8,435 bases of DNA, from contig NVRZ01000124.1 of the NCBI GenBank assembly GCA_002401055.1, forward strand, positions 1-8,435, in the 5' to 3' direction. The number at the start of each line of letters is the position of its first letter. Within the stretch, counting starts at the first letter, position 1. The position numbers and the translations under genes were made by a program. The notes below the pieces were generated by a model. It was not told the origin of the DNA. It searched no databases and saw nothing but the letters and a program-made list of their open reading frames with translations. This DNA is from Bacteroidota bacterium. GTDB lineage: Bacteria; Bacteroidota; Bacteroidia; NORP154. This document shows positions 1-7,104 of the stretch, piece after piece.

Positions 1-294
1 GGTCGCGATGGTATCTTTGCCATTTGCCTCAAAGACAACACGATCAAGGCTGGGGTGGTGATTGGCAACAAGGTTGCTGAACCCGCCACCTATTCTAAAA
101 CGCTCGTTGAATTCTACGCCTATTTTCCAACTTGATATTCTTGCACCTCTGTTGTCGATGAATGAATTCCTCGTATCAAATCCGAGCAGGAGCTTAGGCT
201 TCGTTTTAAGTGCCGCCTTTATTGAATCAATAAACTGGCTAGATGCCGGAAAAGAACAGGCGAGTAAAAGTGATATAATTAGCGTCCTGTAAAT
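1..294 (-). CDS. Secreted, probable outer-membrane protein, N-terminal part (runs off left edge)
   Basis: This is an open minus-strand frame continuing through the left edge, about 98 residues visible. The first residues form a convincing signal peptide: a short YRT n-region, a hydrophobic core (LIISLLLACSFPA), and a probable signal peptidase I site before Gln20 (ASS|Q), a cleavage style common in Bacteroidota. The mature part has alternating polar and hydrophobic stretches (KPKLLLGFDTRNSF, WKIGVEF, FRIGGGFSNL) that look like beta-strands of a small outer-membrane barrel; I recall similar uncharacterised proteins next to coxA in other Bacteroidota, but cannot verify this here. The frame is open from position 336 (after an in-frame TAG at 337-339) and contains no ATG, GTG or TTG before the signal peptide. 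The start given here is an ATT at 292-294; ATT at 298-300 is the alternative. It lies about 25 bp downstream of coxA on the same strand, so it is probably co-transcribed. Function is unknown. Confidence 0.7.
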   Translation of the reverse strand, partial: MYRTLIISLLLACSFPASSQFIDSIKAALKTKPKLLLGFDTRNSFIDNRGARISSWKIGVEFNERFRIGGGFSNLVANHHPSLDRVVFEANGKDTIAT

Positions 295-319
295 GGTAAT
301 TACAAGAGTTGGATTAGGA

Positions 320-2083
320 TTAATGTTCGCCTCCGTCTACTTCTCCTTCTTCTAGAGGAACATTTTGTGGAACAAAGTCCTTTTCCTTTCCTGGCTTACT
401 GTAATCATACGGCCACCTGTGAACTTCAGGAATGGCTCCGGGCCAGTTTCCATGACCTACATCCACCGGCGTGGTCCATTCAAGTGTATTTGATTCCCAA
501 GGATTTTCAGTGGCTTTTTTACCCCTGAAAATACTATAAAAGAAGTTGGCTATGAACAGAAACTGAACGAAAGATGATAATGTGGCAAACACCGTAATCC
601 ATACGTTCATTTCATCAAATATGCTGAACTGCTCAAAAAAGCTATTTGAATAATATCGTCTAGGCATTCCTGCAAGTCCTTGAAAATGCATAGGAAAGAA
701 CACACCGTATACGCATACGATTGTAATCCAAAAATGGATGTACCCCAATTTGTTGTTCATCATTCTTCCATACATCTTTGGAAACCAATGATAGATTCCC
801 GCGAACATTCCGAAGATAGCAGAAGCGCCCATCACAATGTGAAAGTGTGCCACTACGAAATATGTATCGTGAATATTAATGTCAAGTGCCGAGTCACCCA
901 ATATGATCCCCGTAACACCGCCCGTTATAAATAAGGATACCATTCCAATAGCAAAGAGCATTGCAGGAGAAAACCGAATATTTGCCTTCCATAAAGTCGC
1001 CAGGTAATTGAACACTTTAATGGCGGATGGAATTGCAACGACCAATGTTGTAGCAACAAATACTGACCCCAAGAATGGATTCATGCCTGTGATAAACATG
1101 TGATGCCCCCAAACAATAAATGATAAGAAGCCAATGAATAAGATAGAAGCCACCATCATCTTGTAACCAAAAATCGGTTTTCGAGCATTGGTTGCAATCA
1201 CTTCAGATATTATTCCTAGTGCGGGTAGCAATATGATATATACTTCCGGATGCCCCAAGAACCAGAAAAGGTGTTCATACAGTATAGGACTCCCGCCCAT
1301 ATAGTTTAATGCTTCTCCACCAATGTTAATGTCTGACAAGAAAAAGCTGGTTCCGAAACTCCGGTCAAATATCAGGAGCAAGGCCGCTGCCAGCAATACT
1401 GGAAATGACAATACACCAAGTATCGCCGTTACAAATAGCGCCCATATTGAGAGGGGCAATCGTAACATGGTCATTCCCTTTGTTCGAAGGTTAATTATCG
1501 TTACAATATAGTTTAGGCCCGCTAGAAGCGCCGAGACAATGAACATAGCCATTCCTACCAACCAAAGCGTCATTCCCATCCCAGAGCCTGGAATTGCTTG
1601 AGGTAAGGCGCTGAGTGGCGGATATACGGTCCATCCAGCGGATGCCGGTCCACCTTCAACGAAAAGGCTTACGATCATGAATATATTAAAGACTAAGAAG
1701 AACCAATACGAAAGCATGTTTAGAAAACCTGATGCCATATCCCTTGCACCAACTTGCAGTGGAATTAAAAGATTTGCGAAGGTTCCACTCAGCCCACCCG
1801 TTAACACCGAAAATACAAGTATCGTACCGTGCATGGTTACAAGCGCAAGATAGAATCCTGGATCAAGTATGCCATCAGGAGCCCACTCTCCGAAGATTGA
1901 CTCAAGAATTGGGAATTTTTCACCGTCAAATCCCAACTGCAGCCTAAAGAATACTGACATCATCATGGCTATAACCGCCATGAAAATAGCAGTAATCAAA
2001 AACTGCTTACTGATCATTTTATGATCCTGGCTGAAAACGTATTTGGATATAAACGATTCCTTATGGTGGCCGTGATCTCCCAT
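320..2083 (-). CDS. coxA: Cytochrome c oxidase subunit I, aa3-type (A-family heme-copper oxidase)
   Basis: Catalytic membrane subunit that reduces O2 to water at the heme a3-CuB site and pumps protons; 587 residues with about 12 membrane segments. All key residues are visible. The low-spin heme a ligands are His85 (TMHGT) and His415. The heme a3 ligand is His413 (VAHFH). CuB ligands are His278, His327 and His328 (WGHHMF). Tyr282 in GHPEVY is placed for the His-Tyr crosslink. Glu280 in the same motif plus Asp115 (GARDMA) and Asn122 mark a D-channel, making it A1-type. Lys356 (IPSAIKVF) marks the K-channel. His405-Asp406 are two of the Mg-site ligands, and Arg475-Arg476 (GMPRR) are the usual propionate-contacting arginines. 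A soluble tail of about 65 residues (NPWESNTLEW...) follows the last helix, as in Bacteroidota homologues. The ATG lies 24 bp after coxB. No Shine-Dalgarno sequence is seen. Confidence 0.98.
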   Translation of the reverse strand: MGDHGHHKESFISKYVFSQDHKMISKQFLITAIFMAVIAMMMSVFFRLQLGFDGEKFPILESIFGEWAPDGILDPGFYLALVTMHGTILVFSVLTGGLSGTFANLLIPLQVGARDMASGFLNMLSYWFFLVFNIFMIVSLFVEGGPASAGWTVYPPLSALPQAIPGSGMGMTLWLVGMAMFIVSALLAGLNYIVTIINLRTKGMTMLRLPLSIWALFVTAILGVLSFPVLLAAALLLIFDRSFGTSFFLSDINIGGEALNYMGGSPILYEHLFWFLGHPEVYIILLPALGIISEVIATNARKPIFGYKMMVASILFIGFLSFIVWGHHMFITGMNPFLGSVFVATTLVVAIPSAIKVFNYLATLWKANIRFSPAMLFAIGMVSLFITGGVTGIILGDSALDINIHDTYFVVAHFHIVMGASAIFGMFAGIYHWFPKMYGRMMNNKLGYIHFWITIVCVYGVFFPMHFQGLAGMPRRYYSNSFFEQFSIFDEMNVWITVFATLSSFVQFLFIANFFYSIFRGKKATENPWESNTLEWTTPVDVGHGNWPGAIPEVHRWPYDYSKPGKEKDFVPQNVPLEEGEVDGGEH

Positions 2084-2107
2084 TTCTATTTACTGTTTAT
2101 CCGCTGT

Positions 2108-3187
2108 TTAAATCTTAGTGTTTTCTACTTCTTCGCTCTCTTCGCTAGTTCCTTCTTCCTCAATTGAGGTCTCTTCTACTTCCGCAAGCGTCTCAACTGG
2201 TATTACCTTGCTCTCCTCGCTGGCGTAAAATACTTTTTGCTCTCCCAACCATTTATTGTAATCCTCTTCAGACTCTACCACCACAAGCATTTTCATGGTA
2301 TAATGAGCCGACCCACAAATCTTATTGCACAGAATGAGATATTCAAATTTTTCATCGCCAAGCTCCTCTTTCATGTCCTGACTAGTCTTTGTTGGTGTAA
2401 ACCTAAAGGATGTTGCCATACCAGGAACACAGTTCATCTGCACTCTAAAATGAGGCAGATATGCACTGTGAATTACATCTTGTGATCGGAACTGTAATCT
2501 TACCTCTCTGTTAACTGGAAGGTGCATTTCACCGAGTATTACAATATCGTCATGGGCATTTGGATCTTCCATGTCAAGACCCATCGTGTTTGTTCCCTCA
2601 ATTAACCTGTAGTTCACCACACCTAATGTATCGTCATCTCCAGGGTATCTGGAAACCCATTGAAATTGCTTACCCAATACTTCCACAACCAAAGTTTCCT
2701 CTTCCCTTTCGGTAGGATAGATGACGGAATCCCACACTGCCAATCCATAGAATATTAAAGCAAAAAGAACCACCGTTGGAATTGCCGTCCATATAAACTC
2801 AAGGCGATTGTTGTGAGAAACATAGTATGCCTCTCTACCCTCTTTCATGAAATAGGCAAACGCGAACCATCCCAATACTAAATGACAGGCAACAAATGGT
2901 ATTCCAATGATAACAAATGTTACAAAAAGCAACATATCAATCTCCGGGCCATGTAAAGATGATGCTGGTGGCAATAGAAATTGCTGATAGGTGATTACTT
3001 CGTAAACAGCCATAGCCAAAAAGCCAAGTGTCATTACCAGCATCAATATTCCGTTCCATTTATTGTCTGACTCTGTAACCTCCTCGGTATCTGAACCTCT
3101 GAGCTCTTCAGATAACTCGTAAACACGAATTAGCTTCCAGCCAGCCAACAGCCCCAATACGATTACTATGTAAGTTAAAGTCCCCAT
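2108..3187 (-). CDS. coxB: Cytochrome c oxidase subunit II with CuA site and extended N-terminus
   Basis: Accepts electrons at the binuclear CuA centre and passes them to heme a in CoxA; 359 residues. The CuA ligands are visible in the C-terminal cupredoxin domain: His240 (VIHSA), Cys287 and Cys291 (CNKIC), His295 and Met298. Four hydrophobic segments are seen (about 3-20, 44-66, 84-113, 130-152), two more than the classical two-helix subunit II. The first pair is joined by an acidic linker (GSDTEEVTESD). The C-terminus from about residue 331 is a Glu/Ser/Thr-rich tail. Two substitutions relative to canonical mitochondrial/proteobacterial subunits stand out: Phe175 in GKQFQW where the electron-entry Trp normally sits, and Lys289 in place of the Mg-binding Glu within the CuA loop. 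Both may be normal for ACIII-linked oxidases of Bacteroidota. The start codon lies 3 bp after actF, whose TGA is followed directly by an in-frame TAA. Confidence 0.96.
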   Translation of the reverse strand: MGTLTYIVIVLGLLAGWKLIRVYELSEELRGSDTEEVTESDNKWNGILMLVMTLGFLAMAVYEVITYQQFLLPPASSLHGPEIDMLLFVTFVIIGIPFVACHLVLGWFAFAYFMKEGREAYYVSHNNRLEFIWTAIPTVVLFALIFYGLAVWDSVIYPTEREEETLVVEVLGKQFQWVSRYPGDDDTLGVVNYRLIEGTNTMGLDMEDPNAHDDIVILGEMHLPVNREVRLQFRSQDVIHSAYLPHFRVQMNCVPGMATSFRFTPTKTSQDMKEELGDEKFEYLILCNKICGSAHYTMKMLVVVESEEDYNKWLGEQKVFYASEESKVIPVETLAEVEETSIEEEGTSEESEEVENTKI

Positions 3188-3190
3188 TTA

Positions 3191-4363
3191 TCAGTGATGT
3201 AAATGTATGCTTTCTTCCAAAAAAGGATGATTCTCAATATTCAATGATGCCTTTGCTAATGAGCGTTGAACAACGAATAAGAACAAACCCAAAAATCCTA
3301 AAAATGTTCCAATCTCAACAAAACCAATCGTCCAATCAGCACCAACTGTACCGCCCATGACCATGATAAAGGTATCCGCAAAGTGCCCTAGTAATATCAA
3401 TACTGCAACTGTAACAATGAACATTGAATTTCTCTTTGCATCTCTGGATGCCAGTATAAAGAACGGTAGACAGAAGTTAACCAATACCATTCCGAAGTAT
3501 AGATACTGATAATTGTCTATTCTCATTTTGAAATAGGTCACCTCCTCGGGAATGTTCGCATACCAGATGAGCATAAACTGTGAAAACCACAAATATGCCC
3601 AAATCAAACTTATGGCAAACATCCATTTTCCGATATCACCAAGGTGGTTATCATTTACATCTTTCAGGTATCCCCTACTCTTTAAATAGACCACCAATAT
3701 CACCAAGACTGCAGCACCACTTACCCATAATCCAGCCAGTATATACCACCCGAATAAAGTACTGAACCAATGTGCATCAATAGACAGCAACCAATCCCAT
3801 GAAGAGGTACAAACCGTTACCGCAAAAAACACGACAAAAGCAGCCGCTGCTGTAATGCTCTTTTTGTGAAATATTATACCGCCGTTCAAATCTTGCTGCA
3901 GAGACAGTTTCCTCAATGCATAGGCTGCCCACATCCATCCCCCAATATAAATAACGGCTCGGGCATAGAAGAATGGTTTGTTCAGGAATGCCTCTTTAGC
4001 TGCGATAATTTTATCGTAATTATCACTTGTCGGGTCCATAATACCGTCAGCCATCCAATGGTATATGTGATGGTTTCCCCCAATTAAGATCAGAAGCATG
4101 ATTGGACCTCCAACCAATACGTATTGACTAATTGCCTCTGGAACTCTTTTATAAACAACTCCGTATCCCGCTTGCGCAAGGTATTGCTTTGACAAAAAGA
4201 TCAAACCAAATAATCCTATTCCTAAGAAGAAGAAATTACTGGCCAGCAAATTGCCCCAGGATGCGTGAGAACCACTAACAAAGCCCATAATCACTGCTAC
4301 AAGCCCTATGCCCATAAGAACATAAGTGATCATTTTCGCCCTATTTGTGAAATCGTAATTCAT
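3191..4363 (-). CDS. actF: Alternative complex III integral membrane subunit ActF
   Basis: Polytopic membrane subunit of the quinol-oxidising alternative complex III; 390 residues with about ten hydrophobic segments (approximately 10-30, 38-58, 80-97, 130-150, 170-188, 203-227, 246-268, 285-305, 314-336, 344-366). Motifs I associate with the ActF family are SSWDWLLSIDAHWFSTLFGWY-like (187-207, between helices 5 and 6) and a Trp/Gln-rich helix ending WYANIPEE (267-274). ActF resembles ActC (NrfD-like) in fold in known ACIII structures and is thought to provide part of a proton path rather than the main quinol site; that role is family knowledge and is not shown here. The short C-terminus ends in a His-rich HLHH. 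It lies 3 bp after actE and 3 bp before coxB, so translation is probably coupled on both sides. Confidence 0.94.
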   Translation of the reverse strand: MNYDFTNRAKMITYVLMGIGLVAVIMGFVSGSHASWGNLLASNFFFLGIGLFGLIFLSKQYLAQAGYGVVYKRVPEAISQYVLVGGPIMLLILIGGNHHIYHWMADGIMDPTSDNYDKIIAAKEAFLNKPFFYARAVIYIGGWMWAAYALRKLSLQQDLNGGIIFHKKSITAAAAFVVFFAVTVCTSSWDWLLSIDAHWFSTLFGWYILAGLWVSGAAVLVILVVYLKSRGYLKDVNDNHLGDIGKWMFAISLIWAYLWFSQFMLIWYANIPEEVTYFKMRIDNYQYLYFGMVLVNFCLPFFILASRDAKRNSMFIVTVAVLILLGHFADTFIMVMGGTVGADWTIGFVEIGTFLGFLGLFLFVVQRSLAKASLNIENHPFLEESIHLHH

Positions 4364-4366
4364 TGC

Positions 4367-5098
4367 TTACTGGTTTTCTTCTGTTTCGTTTTGCTCTTCA
4401 TCAATGATCTCTGTTCCGTCAGCTGTTACAACCTCCGTCTCTTCAGATTCTGAAGCTCCACTTTTATCCAACTCTGCTTGCCCCTGCTTTATTAATGCTT
4501 GCACATGAAGAATAACTTTCCATCTTTCCTCAGACGTCAATTGCGATGCATGCGAACCCATCATGTTTCTTCCATACGTAATGGTGTGGTACATTTTACC
4601 CACTGGAAGGTCCTTCATCTTATCACCTCCAGAAGACACACCATCGACATAAGAAGTAGGAGGCGGAAATTTACCATTGGAACCGCTAATAACCGGACCA
4701 TCACCAGCACCAGTTGCGCCATGACAGTGAAGGCAAAATTTCGTGTAAACGTCAGCACCCTTTGCCAGGTTCTCAGGCGTGTTTGAAAACGGATTTTTAA
4801 GACTGTCGCCAGCCATTAGATACCCTTCATTTGTGTTTGGGTACATGTACGGCATAAAACCTCTTGGGATCGTTCCAGCAACTGGGTGTCTGGATCCCAT
4901 ATTGTTATCATAAATGGAGTTTTCACCATAGGTTTCAATAGATGGAGAAGTATACATATCTAAATCTCCGAAATACTGGTGAAAAGGAACATCATGTTTA
5001 AGTTCCTCAGAATACTTTCGATCTGGTTCAGCGCAAGAGCTTGCGATTAGAACAACCCCTGCAAACATCAACAATGATATGTTATTACTATTTTTCAT
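4367..5098 (-). CDS. actE: Alternative complex III monoheme cytochrome c lipoprotein ActE
   Basis: Periplasmic, lipid-anchored c-type cytochrome that carries electrons within ACIII toward its acceptor; 243 residues. The N-terminus is a lipoprotein signal (hydrophobic residues 7-19, lipobox ASSC with Cys22 as the predicted lipidated residue). There is a single heme c motif, CLHCH at residues 122-126, followed by the class I GATGAGDGP turn. The likely axial ligand is Met180 in GRNMMGSHASQL, with Met179 adjacent. The region between the anchor and the cytochrome domain has the Pro/Tyr/Met-rich RGFMPYMYPN segment found in ActE proteins. Residues about 214-243 form a Glu/Asp/Thr-rich tail beyond the cytochrome fold. 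The ATG overlaps the end of actD by 11 bp, implying coupled translation. Only one heme is present, separating it from the multiheme ActA expected upstream. Confidence 0.95.
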   Translation of the reverse strand: MKNSNNISLLMFAGVVLIASSCAEPDRKYSEELKHDVPFHQYFGDLDMYTSPSIETYGENSIYDNNMGSRHPVAGTIPRGFMPYMYPNTNEGYLMAGDSLKNPFSNTPENLAKGADVYTKFCLHCHGATGAGDGPVISGSNGKFPPPTSYVDGVSSGGDKMKDLPVGKMYHTITYGRNMMGSHASQLTSEERWKVILHVQALIKQGQAELDKSGASESEETEVVTADGTEIIDEEQNETEENQ

Positions 5099-5603
5099 TG
5101 ATCTCTTTTGCTCCGCTACTCTTTAATATTTTCACTGCTTCTGACGCTTCCTTGTCATCAAGATCTAACTCTACCAAATGCAAATCATCTGTTGTTCGTG
5201 GATCTGGATTTTTATTTGACACGCCAGGTAAAATCCAGCTCCTGAGCAAAAATGTAATCACCATACCGTGCGCAGCACAGAATACGCTTGCTTCAAACAA
5301 AATTGGTACAAATGCTGGGAGGTTTTCAATAAAGCTGAAACTCGGTTTACCACCAATATTCATGGGCCAATCAACAATCATCATGTACCACATCATGGTC
5401 GCAGCTGCCACAAAGCCCGTCATAGCATAAATAAAAGCGCATATTGCCAGTCGTGTTTTGGGTATTCCCAATGCAATATCTAATCCATGCACCGGAAACG
5501 GTGAGTACACGTCAACAATGTGAATATCGCTGGAACGTAAAGCTTTTACGCCATCCAACAACTTTTCGTCATCGTCATACAATGCATGTATAACTTTACT
5601 CAT
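5088..5603 (-). CDS. actD: Alternative complex III membrane subunit ActD (DUF3341 family)
   Basis: Small membrane subunit of ACIII, 171 residues from the chosen start. Two hydrophobic segments are seen at about 51-75 and 97-120. They are preceded by a soluble N-terminal region (SKVIHALYDDDEKLLDGVK, then a DVYSPFPVHGLD motif near residues 31-42) typical of this family, and followed by a soluble tail containing NPDPRTTDD. The same frame is open upstream to an ATG at 5714, but that extension encodes only an Arg/Lys/Leu/Met-rich string that is the frame-shifted image of the acidic actC tail. The ATG at 5603 gives a standard ActD N-terminus and an 8-bp overlap with actC, so it is preferred. An AAAGGAG run sits directly against this ATG, too close to act as a Shine-Dalgarno site. 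No cofactor motif is visible; the role is structural by family knowledge. Confidence 0.94.
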   Translation of the reverse strand: MSKVIHALYDDDEKLLDGVKALRSSDIHIVDVYSPFPVHGLDIALGIPKTRLAICAFIYAMTGFVAAATMMWYMMIVDWPMNIGGKPSFSFIENLPAFVPILFEASVFCAAHGMVITFLLRSWILPGVSNKNPDPRTTDDLHLVELDLDDKEASEAVKILKSSGAKEINEK

Positions 5604-7092
5604 CTCCTTTATCGTTTTCCGCTGATTCATTATCAGCATTGTCATCACTTGATTCTTCCTCTTTCTCATCAACTTCCTTCTCCTTAACCTCCTTAACAGG
5701 AGCTGCTGTAGCATTGATTTCTACATATTGTGATCCAACTATTTTCAATATCGATTTTGTTTCGGCCTGTGCAATTACAGGGAATACCCTGGCAAACAGC
5801 AAGAACAGAGTGAAGAATATTCCAATTGTTCCAACAAATAATCCAATATCAATAAAAGTTGGGTGGAACATAGTCCAGCTAGAGGGAAGGTAATCTCGGT
5901 GAAGAGAAGTTACAATGATTACAAACCGCTCGAACCACATTCCAATATTGACAAAGAATGCAATAATAAATGAGGCCACAAAACTTGTTCTTATACTCTT
6001 AATCCAAAAGAGCTGAGGAGTTACCACATTACAGGTCATCATGATCATATATGACCACCAATACGGGCCAGTTGCCCGATTAATAAAGGCATATTGCTCA
6101 TACTCTACCCCTGAATACCAAGACATGAACAACTCGGTAATATATGCTGTTCCAACCAATGAGCCTGTGAGCATAATAATGTAGTTCATCGATTCCACGT
6201 GCCGTATAGTAATATAATTTTCAAGCCCCATTACTTTACGCATAGTAACCGTAAGTGTAATAACCATGGCAAATCCAGAGAATAATGCTCCAAGAACGAA
6301 ATAAGGTGGAAAGATCGTTGTATGCCAGCCTGGAACAATCGCCGCAGCAAAGTCCATACTTACAATTGAGTGAACAGAAAAAACAAGTGGAGTTGCCAGT
6401 CCTGCGAGCACCAAAGAAACTTCTTCAAATCTGCTCCAATCCCTTGCTCTTCCACTCCATCCAAAGCTAAGTAAGCTATACACCTTGTCGTACATGGCAT
6501 TTCCTCTAACACGAGCTCTATCCCTGATCATTGCAAAATCAGGAATCAAGCCTAGATACCAAAACACAATAGATACAGTTAGATAAGTTGAGATCGCAAA
6601 AACGTCCCAAACCAATGGCGAGTTAAAATTAACCCAAAGTGATCCCAGCTGATTAGGAAGAGGTATGTTGAAGTATGCTAGCCAAGGTCTTCCCATATGC
6701 AGAATAGGAAATAAGCCGGCCATCATTACCGCAAAAATTGTCATGGCCTCAGCCGAACGGTTGATCGCCATTCTGAAACGTTGTCTGAACAACAAAAGAA
6801 CTGCGGAAATCAATGTTCCAGCATGACCAATTCCAATCCACCAAACAAAGTTTGTAATGTCCCAGGCCCAACCTACGGTCTTGTTTACTCCCCACGATCC
6901 GATTCCAACTCCTACCGTATATAAAATGCAGCAAACGCCCCAAGTGGCTGCGGCTACAGAAAGCCCGAACACAATGTACCACCACTTATTCGCTTTACCC
7001 TCGACGGACTTTGCAACATCCAACGTAATATCGTGGATGGTCCTATCGCCTAGTATAAGTGGTTCTCTTATTTTAGATACAATGTTTGACAT
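5596..7092 (-). CDS. actC: Alternative complex III NrfD-like quinol-binding membrane subunit ActC
   Basis: Main membrane subunit of ACIII, of the NrfD/PsrC family, expected to bind and oxidise menaquinol on the periplasmic side and hand electrons to the ActB clusters; 498 residues with about ten hydrophobic segments between residues 38 and 440. Family-typical sequences include WWIGIGHAGTLISA around His90, HMGRPW at 132-137, VWDVF near Asp163, PGWHTTIFPPYF at 254-265, and MWFERFVII near 385-393. These His, Asp and Glu/Arg positions are the usual quinol-site and proton-path candidates, inferred by analogy. After the last helix a short linker leads into a highly charged tail (about 466-498, Lys/Glu then Asp/Glu/Ser/Asn). 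The gene starts 10 bp after actB, with a possible AAGGA site before it, and ends 8 bp inside actD. Confidence 0.96.
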   Translation of the reverse strand: MSNIVSKIREPLILGDRTIHDITLDVAKSVEGKANKWWYIVFGLSVAAATWGVCCILYTVGVGIGSWGVNKTVGWAWDITNFVWWIGIGHAGTLISAVLLLFRQRFRMAINRSAEAMTIFAVMMAGLFPILHMGRPWLAYFNIPLPNQLGSLWVNFNSPLVWDVFAISTYLTVSIVFWYLGLIPDFAMIRDRARVRGNAMYDKVYSLLSFGWSGRARDWSRFEEVSLVLAGLATPLVFSVHSIVSMDFAAAIVPGWHTTIFPPYFVLGALFSGFAMVITLTVTMRKVMGLENYITIRHVESMNYIIMLTGSLVGTAYITELFMSWYSGVEYEQYAFINRATGPYWWSYMIMMTCNVVTPQLFWIKSIRTSFVASFIIAFFVNIGMWFERFVIIVTSLHRDYLPSSWTMFHPTFIDIGLFVGTIGIFFTLFLLFARVFPVIAQAETKSILKIVGSQYVEINATAAPVKEVKEKEVDEKEEESSDDNADNESAENDKGDE

Positions 7093-7099
7093 CTACTTG

Positions 7100-7104
7100 T
7101 CCTT
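7100..7104 (-). promoter_or_regulatory. Possible Shine-Dalgarno site before actC
   Basis: On the minus strand an AAGGA sequence overlaps the actB stop codon (TAAGGA) and ends 7 bases before the actC ATG at 7092. The spacing is right for a ribosome binding site, and this is the only gene start in the window with such a match. Bacteroidota generally rely little on Shine-Dalgarno pairing, so it may be chance. Confidence 0.35.

Noticed and set aside
253..264. Lipobox (LLAC) in the left-edge protein, making it a lipoprotein
   Set aside because: Leu at -2 is unusual and the hydrophobic core continues past the Cys to a better signal peptidase I site (ASS|Q), so a lipoprotein is possible but less likely.
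62..292. Plus-strand frame of 76 codons at the left end
   Set aside because: The opposite strand carries a convincing signal peptide and beta-strand-like protein in the same place; the plus-strand product has no supporting motif.
2084..2107. A promoter or terminator in the coxB-coxA gap
   Set aside because: Only 24 bp are available, with no clear hairpin plus T-run and no convincing -33/-7 Bacteroidota promoter pair.
5041..5430. Plus-strand frame of 129 codons opposite actD and the start of actE
   Set aside because: It is antisense to two well-recognised genes, shows no recognisable domain, and follows from the codon pattern of the opposite strand.
5604..5610. AAAGGAG as a Shine-Dalgarno site for actD
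   Set aside because: It touches the ATG with no spacing, and it encodes conserved-composition acidic tail residues of ActC.
5604..5714. N-terminal extension of actD to an upstream ATG at 5714, giving 208 residues
   Set aside because: The extra 37 residues are an Arg/Lys/Leu/Met-rich string produced by reading the Glu/Lys-rich actC tail in a shifted frame. The start at 5603 gives a normal ActD N-terminus.
6749..6985. Minus-strand frame of 78 codons inside actC
   Set aside because: It is a shifted-frame image of the NrfD-like gene, rich in Arg, Ser and Trp with no recognised domain.
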